Shown here: piece after piece, positions 1 through 9,900 of the stretch
Layout of the letters: the number at the start of each line of letters is the position of its first letter
Position numbering within the stretch: position 1 is the first letter of the stretch
Origin: Piscicola geometra
Taxonomy: Eukaryota; Annelida; Clitellata; Hirudinida; Piscicolidae
Direction of reading: 5' to 3'
Length of the DNA stretch: 64,000 nucleotides
Assembly (NCBI GenBank): GCA_943735955.1
Contig: OX030958.1
Location: 5,168,626-5,232,625 of the forward strand
Program-made: the position numbers and the translations under genes
Notes under the pieces: model-generated
What the model was told of the DNA's origin: nothing
Seen by the model: only the letters and a program-made list of their open reading frames with translations
The model's database searches: none

Positions 1-134
1 GTTTGTGTGTGTGTGTGTATGTGGAAGTGTACTTTTGTATGTGTTTGTATCCATATATTTACATACATACATATATGCCTTAGCATAAATGAACTTCAAC
101 TGTCAACTTTGACAACGACATCACTACAAAGCAC

Positions 135-197
135 CTTTTGTGATGGTGTCGACCTGCAGGGGGTCATGCTGCTCACTCAACAGCGCCTGGTACAAGC
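135..197 (-). CDS. GRTP1: TBC gene exon 4 (last exon in window)
   Basis: This 63-bp exon enters in phase 1 (G+GC gives Gly) and reads GLYQALLSEQHDPLQVDTITK before an AAAAG|GTGC donor. It corresponds to the NPGYY..LL.......IR.D segment of TBC domains. The next exon, carrying the RTFP Arg finger, is beyond the left edge. Bases 1-134 are intron with a short GT tract at the edge. Confidence 0.82.
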
Positions 198-920
198 CTT
201 CGTGCAAGATTATGTACTCTCACATTAGTCAAGGTGATTAAAAATAAGGTTTATTTGAATTATAATTTTTTAAAATTGACATTTAAAATTTGAAATATTA
301 ATTTTTTTCGTTAAAATAAATTTTTCATATTGAAAAATAATACCTTTGTTTTCCTGCATGCGTCTTTCAGCTCCACTTAAGCACATCCACATCTGGGAGG
401 TTAATGTGGAAAATGAAATAGAGTTAAACCGTGACCTAAAAAAAACATAAACCTTCACTTCATTGTATATTTATAAATTTGAAGCCATCTAGGATTCTTT
501 TCAAGCCATAAATTAAATCCTTGAATTTCAAAGTGACATTATAATATATATGGGTATACATTTGGAAACAAATTTGTCTTTAACACAAGCCCTATATTAA
601 TAAATAGTTTGGTACCTGCGGTCTATGCTGCCAAGGAATTCCCTTCCTGATGAACCTTTTCACTTAAATTCAAAAATCACAACTTAAACTTTGAAGTGTA
701 ATATAGAGATAAATAGGATGCATAACAGGCAATATTTTAATATTTTATTTTAAGCTCAAAACATACATTTCCTAGAATCCTTGTCTGGCATTGAGCTACT
801 GAGGAGAGAAGACCAACGGGAAGAGCGGTGGTCGAGGACGTGGTGGTACTTGCTGACGAAGTCTTCATACGTCTTGATGTCCTCATCGTCCGAAAAAGTG
901 AAGCCGTAAGAGTCGATCAT
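135..920 (-). CDS. GRTP1: TBC-domain Rab GTPase-activating protein, GRTP1/TBC1D6-like (5' part, four exons)
   Basis: Four minus-strand exons (767-920, 616-662, 344-392, 135-197) join in frame with GT-AG introns and encode the N-terminus of a TBC protein. The start region (IDSYGF, then TYEDFVSKYHHVLDHRSSRW) matches the GRTP1 family pattern YGF..P......YE.F...Y...L.RR..KW. Next come KRFIRKGIP.QHR, MWMCLSGAERRM and GLYQALLSEQHDPLQVDTI, which are the first conserved blocks of a TBC domain (RKGIP, W..LSGA, NPGYY..LL). TBC proteins speed GTP hydrolysis by Rab proteins on membranes. The catalytic Arg finger (I..D..RTFP) and Gln finger would follow in exons left of base 135, outside the window, so catalytic competence cannot be judged. 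The family assignment is strong; the exact subfamily is an inference from the N-terminal block. The gene lies head to head with the LYRIC-like gene. Confidence 0.85.
344..392 (-). CDS. GRTP1: TBC gene exon 3 (W..LSGA block)
   Basis: This 49-bp exon follows a CCTCCCAG acceptor and ends AAAG|GTATTA. It encodes MWMCLSGAERRMQENK, a close fit to the TBC block W..LSGA..RM..NPG. It starts in phase 0 and ends in phase 1. Confidence 0.88.
616..662 (-). CDS. GRTP1: TBC gene exon 2 (RKGIP block)
   Basis: This 47-bp exon lies between an AAG acceptor (664-663) and a GTACC donor. With the preceding single base T it reads L-KRFIRKGIPWQHRPQ. KRF.RKGIP..HR is the opening signature of TBC domains. It enters in phase 1 and leaves in phase 0, matching both neighbours. 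Confidence 0.87.
767..920 (-). CDS. GRTP1: TBC gene exon 1 (start codon)
   Basis: The ATG is at 920-918, preceded by GAAA. The exon has 51 codons plus one base and ends at a GTATGT donor (766-761), phase 1. It encodes the MIDSYGF start, an acidic stretch (SDDED) and the RSSRWSSLL block that precedes a TBC domain in GRTP1-like proteins. GC content is clearly above the flanks. Confidence 0.85.
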
Positions 921-1517
921 TTTCACAACTTTTTAATTTGAGATTTTGGTTAAAATAGGGTAAAGTTTCGAAATGTAGGTTTACTTTTTTTCAACTTAGA
1001 AACGGATTTCGATTTTTAAGCCGAATTTTAAAAGTTGATGTAAATATTTATTTTTATATTTCTTATCAAGGCTAAATTATCATGTGATTTTATAAAAAAA
1101 GGAGAAAAACAATTTTACTTCAAGAAAATAAATAAGGGTATTAGGGTTCATACAACATTCAAAAAAAATAATTTTATAAAGTTGGATCAAATATTAAATT
1201 TTAACTATTTCTGTAATATAATTATTTAAGACTTGAACTCTAAGTGTTTCAAACTCATGAAAATGCCTTAAAACTTTTGTGATCTAGTTTATTAAACCTT
1301 GAGATAATTAAATTATTGGTTGTTTTTAACAAATGATTTTCTAAATAGTTTAATGAAATATTAAAAAAAAGTAAATTTCATTAATTAATTTATATATTCA
1401 GAGCTTTTAAATATTTAATATCCTTGAAAAAGTAATGGTAGTAGTAGTAGTAAGGAGTAAATACGTGTCGGGTTGCTGCGTGTGATTCTCAACTCAATTC
1501 TCGTTCGGTTTGCCAAA
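921..1517. promoter_or_regulatory. Divergent promoter region between the TBC and LYRIC-like genes
   Basis: Only about 600 bases separate the start codons of two oppositely transcribed genes, so both core promoters and 5' UTRs must lie here unless upstream noncoding exons exist. The stretch is AT-rich, with a short (GTA)n run near 1438-1452 and no clear TATA or initiator that I would defend. The bidirectional promoter role is inferred from position. Confidence 0.5.
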
Positions 1518-1700
1518 ATGGAGTTTTTGATTACAATCGTTTTCAATCAGGTTCTTCCGGTCTTGGTGATTCTGGCGTCGTTTGTTTTGGTGTTTTTCTA
1601 TGGATTCAAAAGCCAAGAAATCCATCCAGATTTCACAGGTTTCTCTCAAGACGACGAAGAATTAAAACCAAAAACGAAAAAAGTTAAAACCAAAAAAACT
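1518..1700 (+). CDS. MTDH: LYRIC-like exon 1: start and transmembrane helix
   Basis: The ATG at 1518 has a strong context (AAAATGG). In-frame codons upstream to 1473 lack an ATG, so this start was chosen. Sixty-one codons hold the transmembrane helix, an acidic segment (FSQDDEELKP) and a Lys-rich end. The donor is ACT|GTAAGT, phase 0. Confidence 0.85.
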
Positions 1701-3843
1701 GTAAGTTCATTAAGTGTTTATAATAATCATCTTGGGTGAATGACATTTCAAATATTTTTTTATACACCATACTTCATCTTCCACCATACAGGGGAAACCG
1801 GCTGGTCAGAACAGCAGTCCAAAGCAACCTCAAGCTCCACAAAAGCCTCAGAAGGCGGTGGTGGCTCAGCCAATGAAGGAGGTGGTCGAGCCAGAAATTA
1901 CAAAGGTTTTTTTTTTAAATAATTTATTTATTTTTCTATTTTCAAATATCCATTAATTAAATTATTATATTTTTTTATTACACATTTTCAGAAAGTCAAA
2001 AAGACTCTACAGAAAGGAGTAAAGTCTGAAGCTTCTTCCACCACTGGTTACTCTAGTAATTTATATGACTTATATTACTATTAAATTTATATTTATTAAT
2101 TTATTTCATAATGGCGTAGAAATTGTTGAGTCACCGTTTATTGAAAAGTGATTTTATTTTTTATTCAAAAGTTCTATCAATTATATTATAATTTATATTT
2201 TTACTTTTTTCACAGATGAATGGATTGTAAAGAAAGACAGGAAGATCAAGAAGAAGAAAGAAGATGATGAAGTGGTAGTTGGAAAGAAGCAAAAGGCAGT
2301 AGAGACAGACAAAAGTATGAAAGTTAAAGTTGATGGAGTGAAGAGAGATGAGAAGGATGTGGCCGTCAGTGATGTTGATGTTGTTGTGGAAGAAGGTCGC
2401 AGTGATGTGGATGGAAATGTGATGAAGATGGTGGAAAGCAAAATTAAGAAAAAGGTTTTTTGAAAATTATTTTTTAGTCTAAACAATGAATGATAAAATT
2501 ATTTCTCATTATTTTATTATAAAAGTATTTTAAAAAATAAATTCCATTAATAGAAAGTATCAGAAAGTGAGAAGGTGATTATTGAAGAAGTGGTGGCAGG
2601 AGAAGTTGAGGCAGCACCAGCAAAGCCACAACCACAGTCGCCAATCAACCTGGAGCTGCAGAGACAGGTTGAAGAGTTCCAGAGGAAGATGAAGGCCTTC
2701 GGGATGCAGAATGGAGAGGAAGTGCTCTTGGTGGTGGAGGATGGTTCGGGAAAGGTGGCAGAAGCCGAGAAGCAGATTGCTGAAGTGGAAAAGGCGGGCA
2801 AGAAAGAGAAGAAGGGTGCTGAGAAAAATGAGAAGAAGGTGGAGAAGGGTGATGAGGAGGTGGAGAAGGTTGGTGAGTTGCCGGTAAAGTTAGTTAAGAG
2901 TGAGGTGGTTGAGGAAGTGAGGGTTGGTGAAGGAGTGGTGGATGATGAAACTTCAAAGGCGAAGAAGAAGAAACAGAAGAAGAAAAAGGCTACAGAACAA
3001 GAAGAAAGTGAACCACAGGTAATCAATCTATATTTGCTTCATGCATTAAAAAGGTATCCATCAAATTTTATTATCTTAATTGATTCCAAGTGAACTGCAC
3101 ACTTCTTCCCATTGAACACCACAGAAAAGCATATCCATGACAACGTCAATTGAAATCACTAGGAAGCCCACTGAACCCACTGCTGCCAAAAAAGCCATTG
3201 GCCTAAAAGAAAAAGCACCTAAAGCGTCCAAGCTTGTCGCTTCAGTACCTACACCAGCTCTCCCACAAGCACAACCTAGTCAACTCCCCTCGCACGACAT
3301 ATCAAGCGAGGCCAAGGCGCCCATCCTCGCCCCATCTGAAGCCATCCATCCTCCTCCATCACCAACCACTCCTGTCCAACTCAACGGCATCGAAACCACT
3401 GAAGGTGATGAGGATGATGATGGTGATGGTGACGAGGGCGGTGATGATGATGATTCTTCACTTTCTATTATTTCTATTATTATTTCTATTATTTCACTCT
3501 TTATTATTTACGCGCCAACACGCGAAATACGCCTAATTAGATAAGGAGCGTATCATGAAATATGTCCTGAGGACCTATTCTTAATGATAAGCTTCAAGAG
3601 GTTTTGCTAGCAATTAGAAAATCTATTTGAACAAATTCCTCTCATGTATTGCGTGGACTTTATTAAAGGGTGTTTTCGACAGAGTATAAAGTCATGCATT
3701 AATAACTTGTTTGCTCGCATATTGATTTCGTGAAGTAATTTATGTGAATTTTTCATTAAATAAAAGTTTTTTTATTATCTCACGGCAGATTGGACAGAAT
3801 CTAAGGCGATAAAGAAGAAGAAAAAGAAGGTGGCGAAGGCAGT

Positions 3844-3847
<4 letters not shown>
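1518..3847 (+). CDS. MTDH: LYRIC/metadherin-like lysine-rich single-pass membrane protein (complete, seven exons)
   Basis: Exons 1518-1700, 1792-1905, 1992-2046, 2216-2454, 2554-3018, 3125-3440 and 3789-3847 join in frame (1,431 nt, 476 residues plus stop). Residues about 10-30 form one hydrophobic helix (VLPVLVILASFVLVFFYGF) with a short lumenal N-terminus; the rest is charged, Lys/Glu-rich and predicted disordered or coiled. The layout matches metadherin/LYRIC and also the N-termini of RRBP1 and kinectin. Two tryptophan motifs favour LYRIC: EWIVKKDRKIKKKK in exon 4, and the C-terminal DWTESKAIKKKKKK, which parallels the vertebrate LYRIC ending (W-E-S-x-K-x-I-K-K-K-K-K). It would sit in the ER or nuclear envelope facing the cytosol. 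Pro-rich and Asp/Gly-rich tracts fill exon 6. The gene model is firm; the family identity is moderate. Confidence 0.6.
1792..1905 (+). CDS. MTDH: LYRIC-like exon 2
   Basis: The acceptor is CCATACAG and the donor AAAG|GTTTTT. The exon has 38 codons, phase 0 to 0, and is rich in Gln, Pro and Lys (SPKQPQAPQKPQK). No folded domain is visible. Confidence 0.8.
1992..2046 (+). CDS. MTDH: LYRIC-like exon 3
   Basis: The acceptor is CACATTTTCAG. This 55-base exon encodes KVKKTLQKGVKSEASSTT and ends ACTG|GTTACT in phase 1. Confidence 0.78.
2216..2454 (+). CDS. MTDH: LYRIC-like exon 4 with tryptophan motif
   Basis: The acceptor is TTTTTTCACAG. Phase 1 entry (G+AT) gives DEWIVKKDRKIKKKK, a Trp followed by a basic run like the W-x-x-K motif in metadherin. 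The remainder is Lys/Val/Asp-rich. The donor is AAAG|GTTTTT, phase 0. Confidence 0.82.
2554..3018 (+). CDS. MTDH: LYRIC-like exon 5, charged coiled-coil region
   Basis: This is the longest exon (155 codons, phase 0 to 0). It includes LELQRQVEEFQRKMKAFGM, which has heptad character, then alternating Lys/Glu tracts and a KKKKQKKKK run. The antisense ORF over this exon is a shadow. The donor is CAG|GTAATC. Confidence 0.85.
3125..3440 (+). CDS. MTDH: LYRIC-like exon 6, Pro-rich then Asp/Gly-rich
   Basis: The acceptor is CACCACAG. The exon encodes a Thr/Lys/Pro-rich segment, then an acidic EGDEDDDGDGDEG tract, and ends GGCG|GTGATG in phase 1. This donor makes the frame meet exon 7. Reading through instead gives a hydrophobic Ser/Ile run before a stop at about 3542, a possible retained-intron form. 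Confidence 0.75.
3789..3847 (+). CDS. MTDH: LYRIC-like exon 7, C-terminus
   Basis: The acceptor is CACGGCAG. Phase 1 entry gives DWTESKAIKKKKKKVAKAV and then TGA at 3845-3847. The Trp-Glu-Ser-Lys-x-Ile-Lys pattern and the poly-Lys end resemble the C-terminus of LYRIC proteins. The stop codon is the first TGA of the adjoining trinucleotide repeat. Confidence 0.78.

Positions 3848-3901
<54 letters not shown>
3844..3901. repeat. (ATG)n trinucleotide microsatellite
   Basis: About 19 uninterrupted ATG/TGA units begin at the stop codon of the LYRIC-like gene and lie in its 3' UTR. A short GA run follows. Confidence 0.97.
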
Positions 3902-3903
<2 letters not shown>

Positions 3904-3934
3904 AGAGAGTTTACTTTCTTTGCGGATGCGGCTT

Positions 3935-3940
3935 AATAAA
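3935..3940 (+). promoter_or_regulatory. Polyadenylation signal AATAAA of the LYRIC-like gene
   Basis: A canonical AATAAA lies 88 bases after the stop codon, just past the microsatellite. In an AT-rich genome such hexamers are common, so position is the main support. Confidence 0.5.
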
Positions 3941-6900
3941 TTGTGATTATGAAAGTGATTTGAATGGTGGAGATTATCGATTTTCTGCTCGTTTGATCAG
4001 CGTTTGTCAGTATTTAGATTTCAGAGATTTTAATTTTGACAAATTGTGATTCGATTATTGCTAAATGACATATTTTCAATGGTTTCATTATTGCGTCTTA
4101 AGCATGCTTCACAAATGCGCAGTTACACATTGCCATTGTTAGCAGGCACTGCTTTGCATAGATAATACTGAGTATTATTAACATATGTATAAAAAATTAT
4201 TCTGAAATTAAGATTCATTTATATAATTAGGTATATTTATTGCATTTGTTTGGCAATTACTTGACGTGAAAGCATTTTTGATTTGACTTCAATTACGCAT
4301 TTATCTCTTTATTTAAATCTATTCAATTCTAAATTACTTTTACATAATCACCCTTAATTACTACCTTATATGATTCTTCAACTTTCTACTTGGTTTCAGC
4401 GCATACTCCACTTTTTAAGGCGTTCTAATTTAATAAGTGATTAACGGGATAATTAATTTCTCGTTCCTGCCATCCCTGTTTTTCAACTCATTTTCTCGCA
4501 GAATCATACTACAGATACTTTCAACTTTACTTATGTATTTATATCTTATCATAATAATAATGTTATCGGTAATTGTTAAAATTAAAGTCAAAAATTCTGA
4601 ATTAATACTTATAATAGCAATAATATTAATAACAATAGTAATAGAAACAATAATAATAATAATTTCACAGAAATAAAGATACTGTAGCAAAGATGTATAC
4701 TGCATACGGGTGTTGCCATAGTTGACTGTGTTACATGTGTGTGAAGGATACTTCCCCATGAAATATTTTGAACGATTCATTAAAGCATTCATGCAATGCT
4801 TGTATACACACCACAGTCCAGTGTGACAATATTCAATCAATTGTTCAATATATGTGTAAATAAATGTGCTCGCAGGCATTGTAACGGGTGTTGGTTTTTG
4901 TGTGTGTGTGTGTGTAGCTGTGTTTGTGTGTGTGTACTTATCTGTTTGTACGGAAGTATATTGTTCTTCTTACCTATGCAATTCTTCACTCATGACCTCT
5001 TCAAAGAATGCTAGTGGGGCTGGGTGGTGAAGGGGTGCTTGTGCAATATCGTTTCTACCCAGATATCCTCCATTCAACCCATCTTTCAATGCCAGTCAAC
5101 TCCGACGCGCCATTCTTGCATGGAGTTTAAGATTGAATCTTTTTCACAATTAATTATTCCTATCCAGCAAACCTTTTCAGGCACAGCAGCACCACCACAC
5201 ATCTGCCTTGTGATCATTTCTAACTCTTTACTAGCCAAGTACACCTTCCATGTCTTCATCCAGAAAGCCCATGTTATAAGCAGGTGCTGGTCGTTTTGAT
5301 GCTTAAAATGTAAAAATGCGCGCTTCACAAATCGTGGGAATTAAGCACTTTTGGCTGATATATATTTTGTAGACTTGTTGATTTTGTGAGAGATATATTT
5401 TGAAGAGTATTCATTTTAGAATTGTTTCGCTGCCACACTTTATAGCGTCGCTTAAACTTCTCATTATTAGTTCTTCAGTATAAGGGTCCAACACACTCAC
5501 ATTTGTCTCTTCATCAACCTCTATCGTGGAATGACTTTAGTTTGTTTTGGGAATTTTTTCTTCTATGTTTAGTTTTATTATATTATTTAATATATTCATT
5601 AATGATTTTTTAAGTATTTGGAATAATATTTTTTTTTGAAGCTATAAACTCATATATGTCAAGATATAAAATCCTATATGCCATGAAATCGTTTTTTTCA
5701 TAAATGGATTTATAAATTTAATTAAAATAAAATAATTAATTAAAAAATATATCACTCGTTTGCTTTAAAAAATTATAATGAATTTTATTTCTTAAACTTA
5801 TTGATTCTTTTCAAAGATTTCTGCATTAATGTGACACAATTGGATATAAACTACGCTGTGCCAACCCGCCCTTGTTCACTCGTTGATTCCATTTCATTAC
5901 ATGATACTAGACGAAAAATAAATATAAAAAAGACTTTGTGATTTTGATTTTGTCCATGTTGTAAATATAATGTTCACGTGTATTTCATTCGGAAAATCAT
6001 AATAAAAGAGATTTCATAATAATGTTCAGTTCACAAGCTCGGTTTCTAGCCGATTTTTCTGTAATTTTGAGTGATCAATAAAAGTTTTGCGCTTATTTTG
6101 ATAGGAAATTGTTTTTGGCATACGTTTCAATAAAAAGTAGTAATATTTTCAATTTTTTGACATCACTCATCAATTACCAATTATTAACCATCCATCTGCT
6201 CATCCAGTATTCATTATTTTGTGAGATAAATAATTGATTCATCCACTAAATTCGTTCACCTACTCATTCATCATTCGCCCAATCACTCATCCACTTATCT
6301 CTATATCTTTATGTATGCCCATAGCTTGGATGGACCTTTTATTTGCGACAATATCGACTTAAAGTCTAACGAATAATGGAATTTTTAAATAAAAGTTTAT
6401 AAAAAAATTATATTTAAAGAAACAAATCTTAATCGTTTATCACTAAAATACATTTTTAATGTTCATCATCTCACACATTTTAAATATAGAATTTAACAAA
6501 CTAAAAGTAATTAATTAATTATTAAATAAAAAATGATTTCAATAAAGACAAGGAAGATTGTTAATTATTGTTTTTTTTAGTTTCGATTTGTTAAACTCAA
6601 ACGACGCTGATAACTGGGCGATGAAACCTTCAATTTGAAACCGCTTTAAGCCGATTTTTATTCCTAAGTCTTGGAGTATTTGGAGTATATGATTTTTCTT
6701 TTCATATGCTTCGGTTTGAGCTCTGTTCACAGTAGCATGAGCAGTGACTTGATGAGAAATAACAACTCGTTCAACTTGAATAGTCACCAGCATTGGCATT
6801 TGAAAAATATTTATCCGCTATTCTCTTTATTCATTCATCCTTCACTACACTATGATTATATTCGTGCACCCTTTGATCAACCCCCACTCTCAAATTAATT

Positions 6901-9900
6901 CACTAATTAAGCTCATTTTTCAACAATTGAATTACGTATAGAGATTATGGTAATTAATAAAATTGAAACTAATAAAATTGAAAAAAAAAGAAAAAATAGA
7001 ATTTTTGAGATATTCTATTTTATTCTACTAGACTAAAGACTTAAAAGGAATATAAATTTGTATGATAATAATAGATTTTATTATTATGATAAGTCATTAA
7101 TTAAACAATTAACTATTTGAAAACCTTGATGAATAATATTTATAAACACTCTTAGATAAACTATTAATATTAATAAGCACTATTTAAAAAAATATTAATT
7201 AAGTTTGCGTCAAAGTTGAAGAGTAGTAGCCGTCTCCTGAATTTGAATTCTTTTATGATTTATAGTCTCAAAGCTAGAGCCTATAATCCACTCTGATCGA
7301 TCATCAGTCCCTGCTCTCTATCCCTTCACACTTCACACTTAATTCTTCTATTCATTCTATTTTAACCTATTTTAAATTCATTGAAGTTTCTTAGCTTCCA
7401 AGTTTTTTATGTGAACCCTTATGTTCCAATTTTCAGTCTTTTTGCTTAATTAATTATTTTAGTAGGTATGTGCGCTTTAGATTTTTATGAAAGAAAAACA
7501 ATTAATGTCAGTTTTTAAAGGTAAAGAGCAATAGAGACTGTTTAGAATTTACTTGATCGATGTGTAATGCGGAACGAGTATTCTTCGAGTAGCATGAGCT
7601 CAAACAATTTTCAAAATCGCTAAATTTGAGTGAATTCATATACTCTGCATAACAAGAAGAATTAAAATAACTTTTTGTGGTTTGAAGCATTATTCAACTA
7701 TTCTTACATGATATTATAAGCCAGCGAAGAAAATAATAAAAACAAAAGTTCTTGCTGGGTCATATTGTTAAACCTATGAAGTCTAAGTACTGAGTTTCTT
7801 ACTGAGACAAACAGAATCTTTTCACAAAAAACATAAAATAGCAAAAAAAGTTTATATTCTTAGACACAAGTATAAACAATCCCAATAACATAATCACAAA
7901 TACTTATTATGAACACGTACCCGCCTAATACAAATACGAAAAAATTGTTAGAGAAATTAATTTCAAATGCAAATACATTTATTAGGAAAATACCCACTAC
8001 ATACCCACTGCATACACTCGAAGACATAACTCAAAAGATACGAGGGATGCTACACAATGCGACTCGATAGAAAGTCAATAAAAATTTGTACTTTTGAGGC
8101 TGCAGAAGTGAGCTGAGATGTTCATTACCGCTGCCGTTCCATGTCGTGTTTTTGATAGTATTGAAGGGTTTTAACGCCTGTCTTTAATCGCGGGTTTTTC
8201 AGTTTAACATAGCCTATTCTGAAATGAATTTATAAAGTTGAACTAAAGATGTTTGAATTTTTCTATAATTTATAATTTAGTCATATCAATTTAGAGTTTG
8301 TTTCACATTTGAAAAAAGAATTTAAAGAATTTAAATATTTAATAAAATAGAAAAAAGATATGTTAAAAAACTTAGTCAATCAATAAAACTAAAAAAATGT
8401 TCAACACACTAAACTAAGAAAAAAATTAATTGGTTATTAGAAATATAACAATAAAATTATGTTCGATAAATAGACCAAACGAGAAAAATAAAAAATAAAT
8501 GAAAGAAAAGTCGGAAAAACTACATTTAAAAATAAAAATGAATAAATAGTAAAAAAATCTAACAAAGTATAGTATAAAAACACTTCAACGTGCTGGATGA
8601 TGCTTTTATTAACAACATATGACTCCCCCACTGCCACATTTTCCAGATTTTTACTTATTAGGAAGACTGTCACGCCATGTCTGTCCTACAATGTTCTCTA
8701 ACTACAGTTGTGTTTGTGTGTGCTTCTATGCCTGTGTGTGTGTTCTTTTAATGTTGTGCATGCATGGTCATGATACGAGTGTTTTATTATTTACTTACTT
8801 AAAGGTTTAGATTATTTCGAAAGAATGTTACTTAAAAATTTGAAAACACTTTTGGTCTGTTTTAAAAAAATAATTTAGAATGATTAAATATTCATGGAAT
8901 CTTAATTGAAATTTGGTACCATATTTAAACCTCAGAGAAAATGTTTTCAAAGTCTAGTATGAAACTAAGGATATTTAAAAAAAGATGGACTAACAAAAGA
9001 GAAAAACTGAATAAAATTTTGCTATTTCCATTAGCACTCTATAATAACATATTTTAAATTATGTAAAACCTTAGAATTTAAAAGAATTATATTTTCCAAA
9101 ATGTTTTTGTAATTAATGCAAGTATCTTTTTAATACTTTTTTTTGTTTCGTAAAAAACAAGTTTTTATAAAAACTCTACTCAACTTGATTTTTGTTGTTT
9201 CGGTTTTTTATTCCTAGAGGTCTTCTAAATCGGATGTAAATGCAACTACATTTTTATAATATTCAAAAAAATAGCAAACCACTATATAAGTTTTTATAAT
9301 GCCGTAAATATTCCACTAAGCATTCTTTTGAAAAGCTCTTTGCTTGGATATTTATCGGATTTATTCTGCCTTTCCACATAAAAAAATGCTCGCAGATAAT
9401 AAAAACCAAAATCTTTGAATAAAATATTGTTAAAAATTAATTAAAAATCTAGCTTTACTGCTATTTATTTCAATACAATATGAAAAAGAGTAAATTCTCG
9501 TTCCCCGAAGAGACATTCCTCTGGGAATCGTATTTCTTTGATTCTTAGAAGTTCATTGTAAGAAAAACAAGACGTTGGTCCAAAAGAATGAAAGATTTAA
9601 TGGATTGTTTGAAAAAAGCAAGTAGACAAGGTGGACTACTCAAATTATAGTAAAAAGTAAAAATTAAGTTAATTAAATTCTTAAAACATGTTTTAAAACA
9701 CCTAATTATGATTGACATAAAAAATGATATATGCACAAAAAAATTTTAATAAATTTTGGGATTTTTTTTTGCTTGCAGTGTTTTGCTGGTGATGAAGGAT
9801 AGTTGTGGAGGCAAAAAAGGTAGTGAAAACATGAAAGTTAATGACAAAGTTAACTAACGACCATCAAAGCTTTTGAGAGGAGACTGAATGTGTGATGACT

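Noticed and set aside
2547..3026. 159-codon minus-strand ORF rich in Ser and Phe
   Set aside because: It is the antisense shadow of the Lys/Glu-rich exon 5 of the LYRIC-like gene.
5086..5328. Minus-strand 80-codon ORF with several Trp and Cys residues (ITWAFWMKTWKVYLASKELE)
   Set aside because: It is preceded and followed by stops with no splice partners; perhaps an old element fragment, but nothing supports a gene.
9779..9819. A short segment with good acceptor (TTTTTGCTTGCAG) and donor (AAAAAG|GTAGTG) reading VLLVMKDSCGGKK
   Set aside because: No neighbouring phase-compatible exon and no motif; splice-like sites are frequent by chance in AT-rich DNA.
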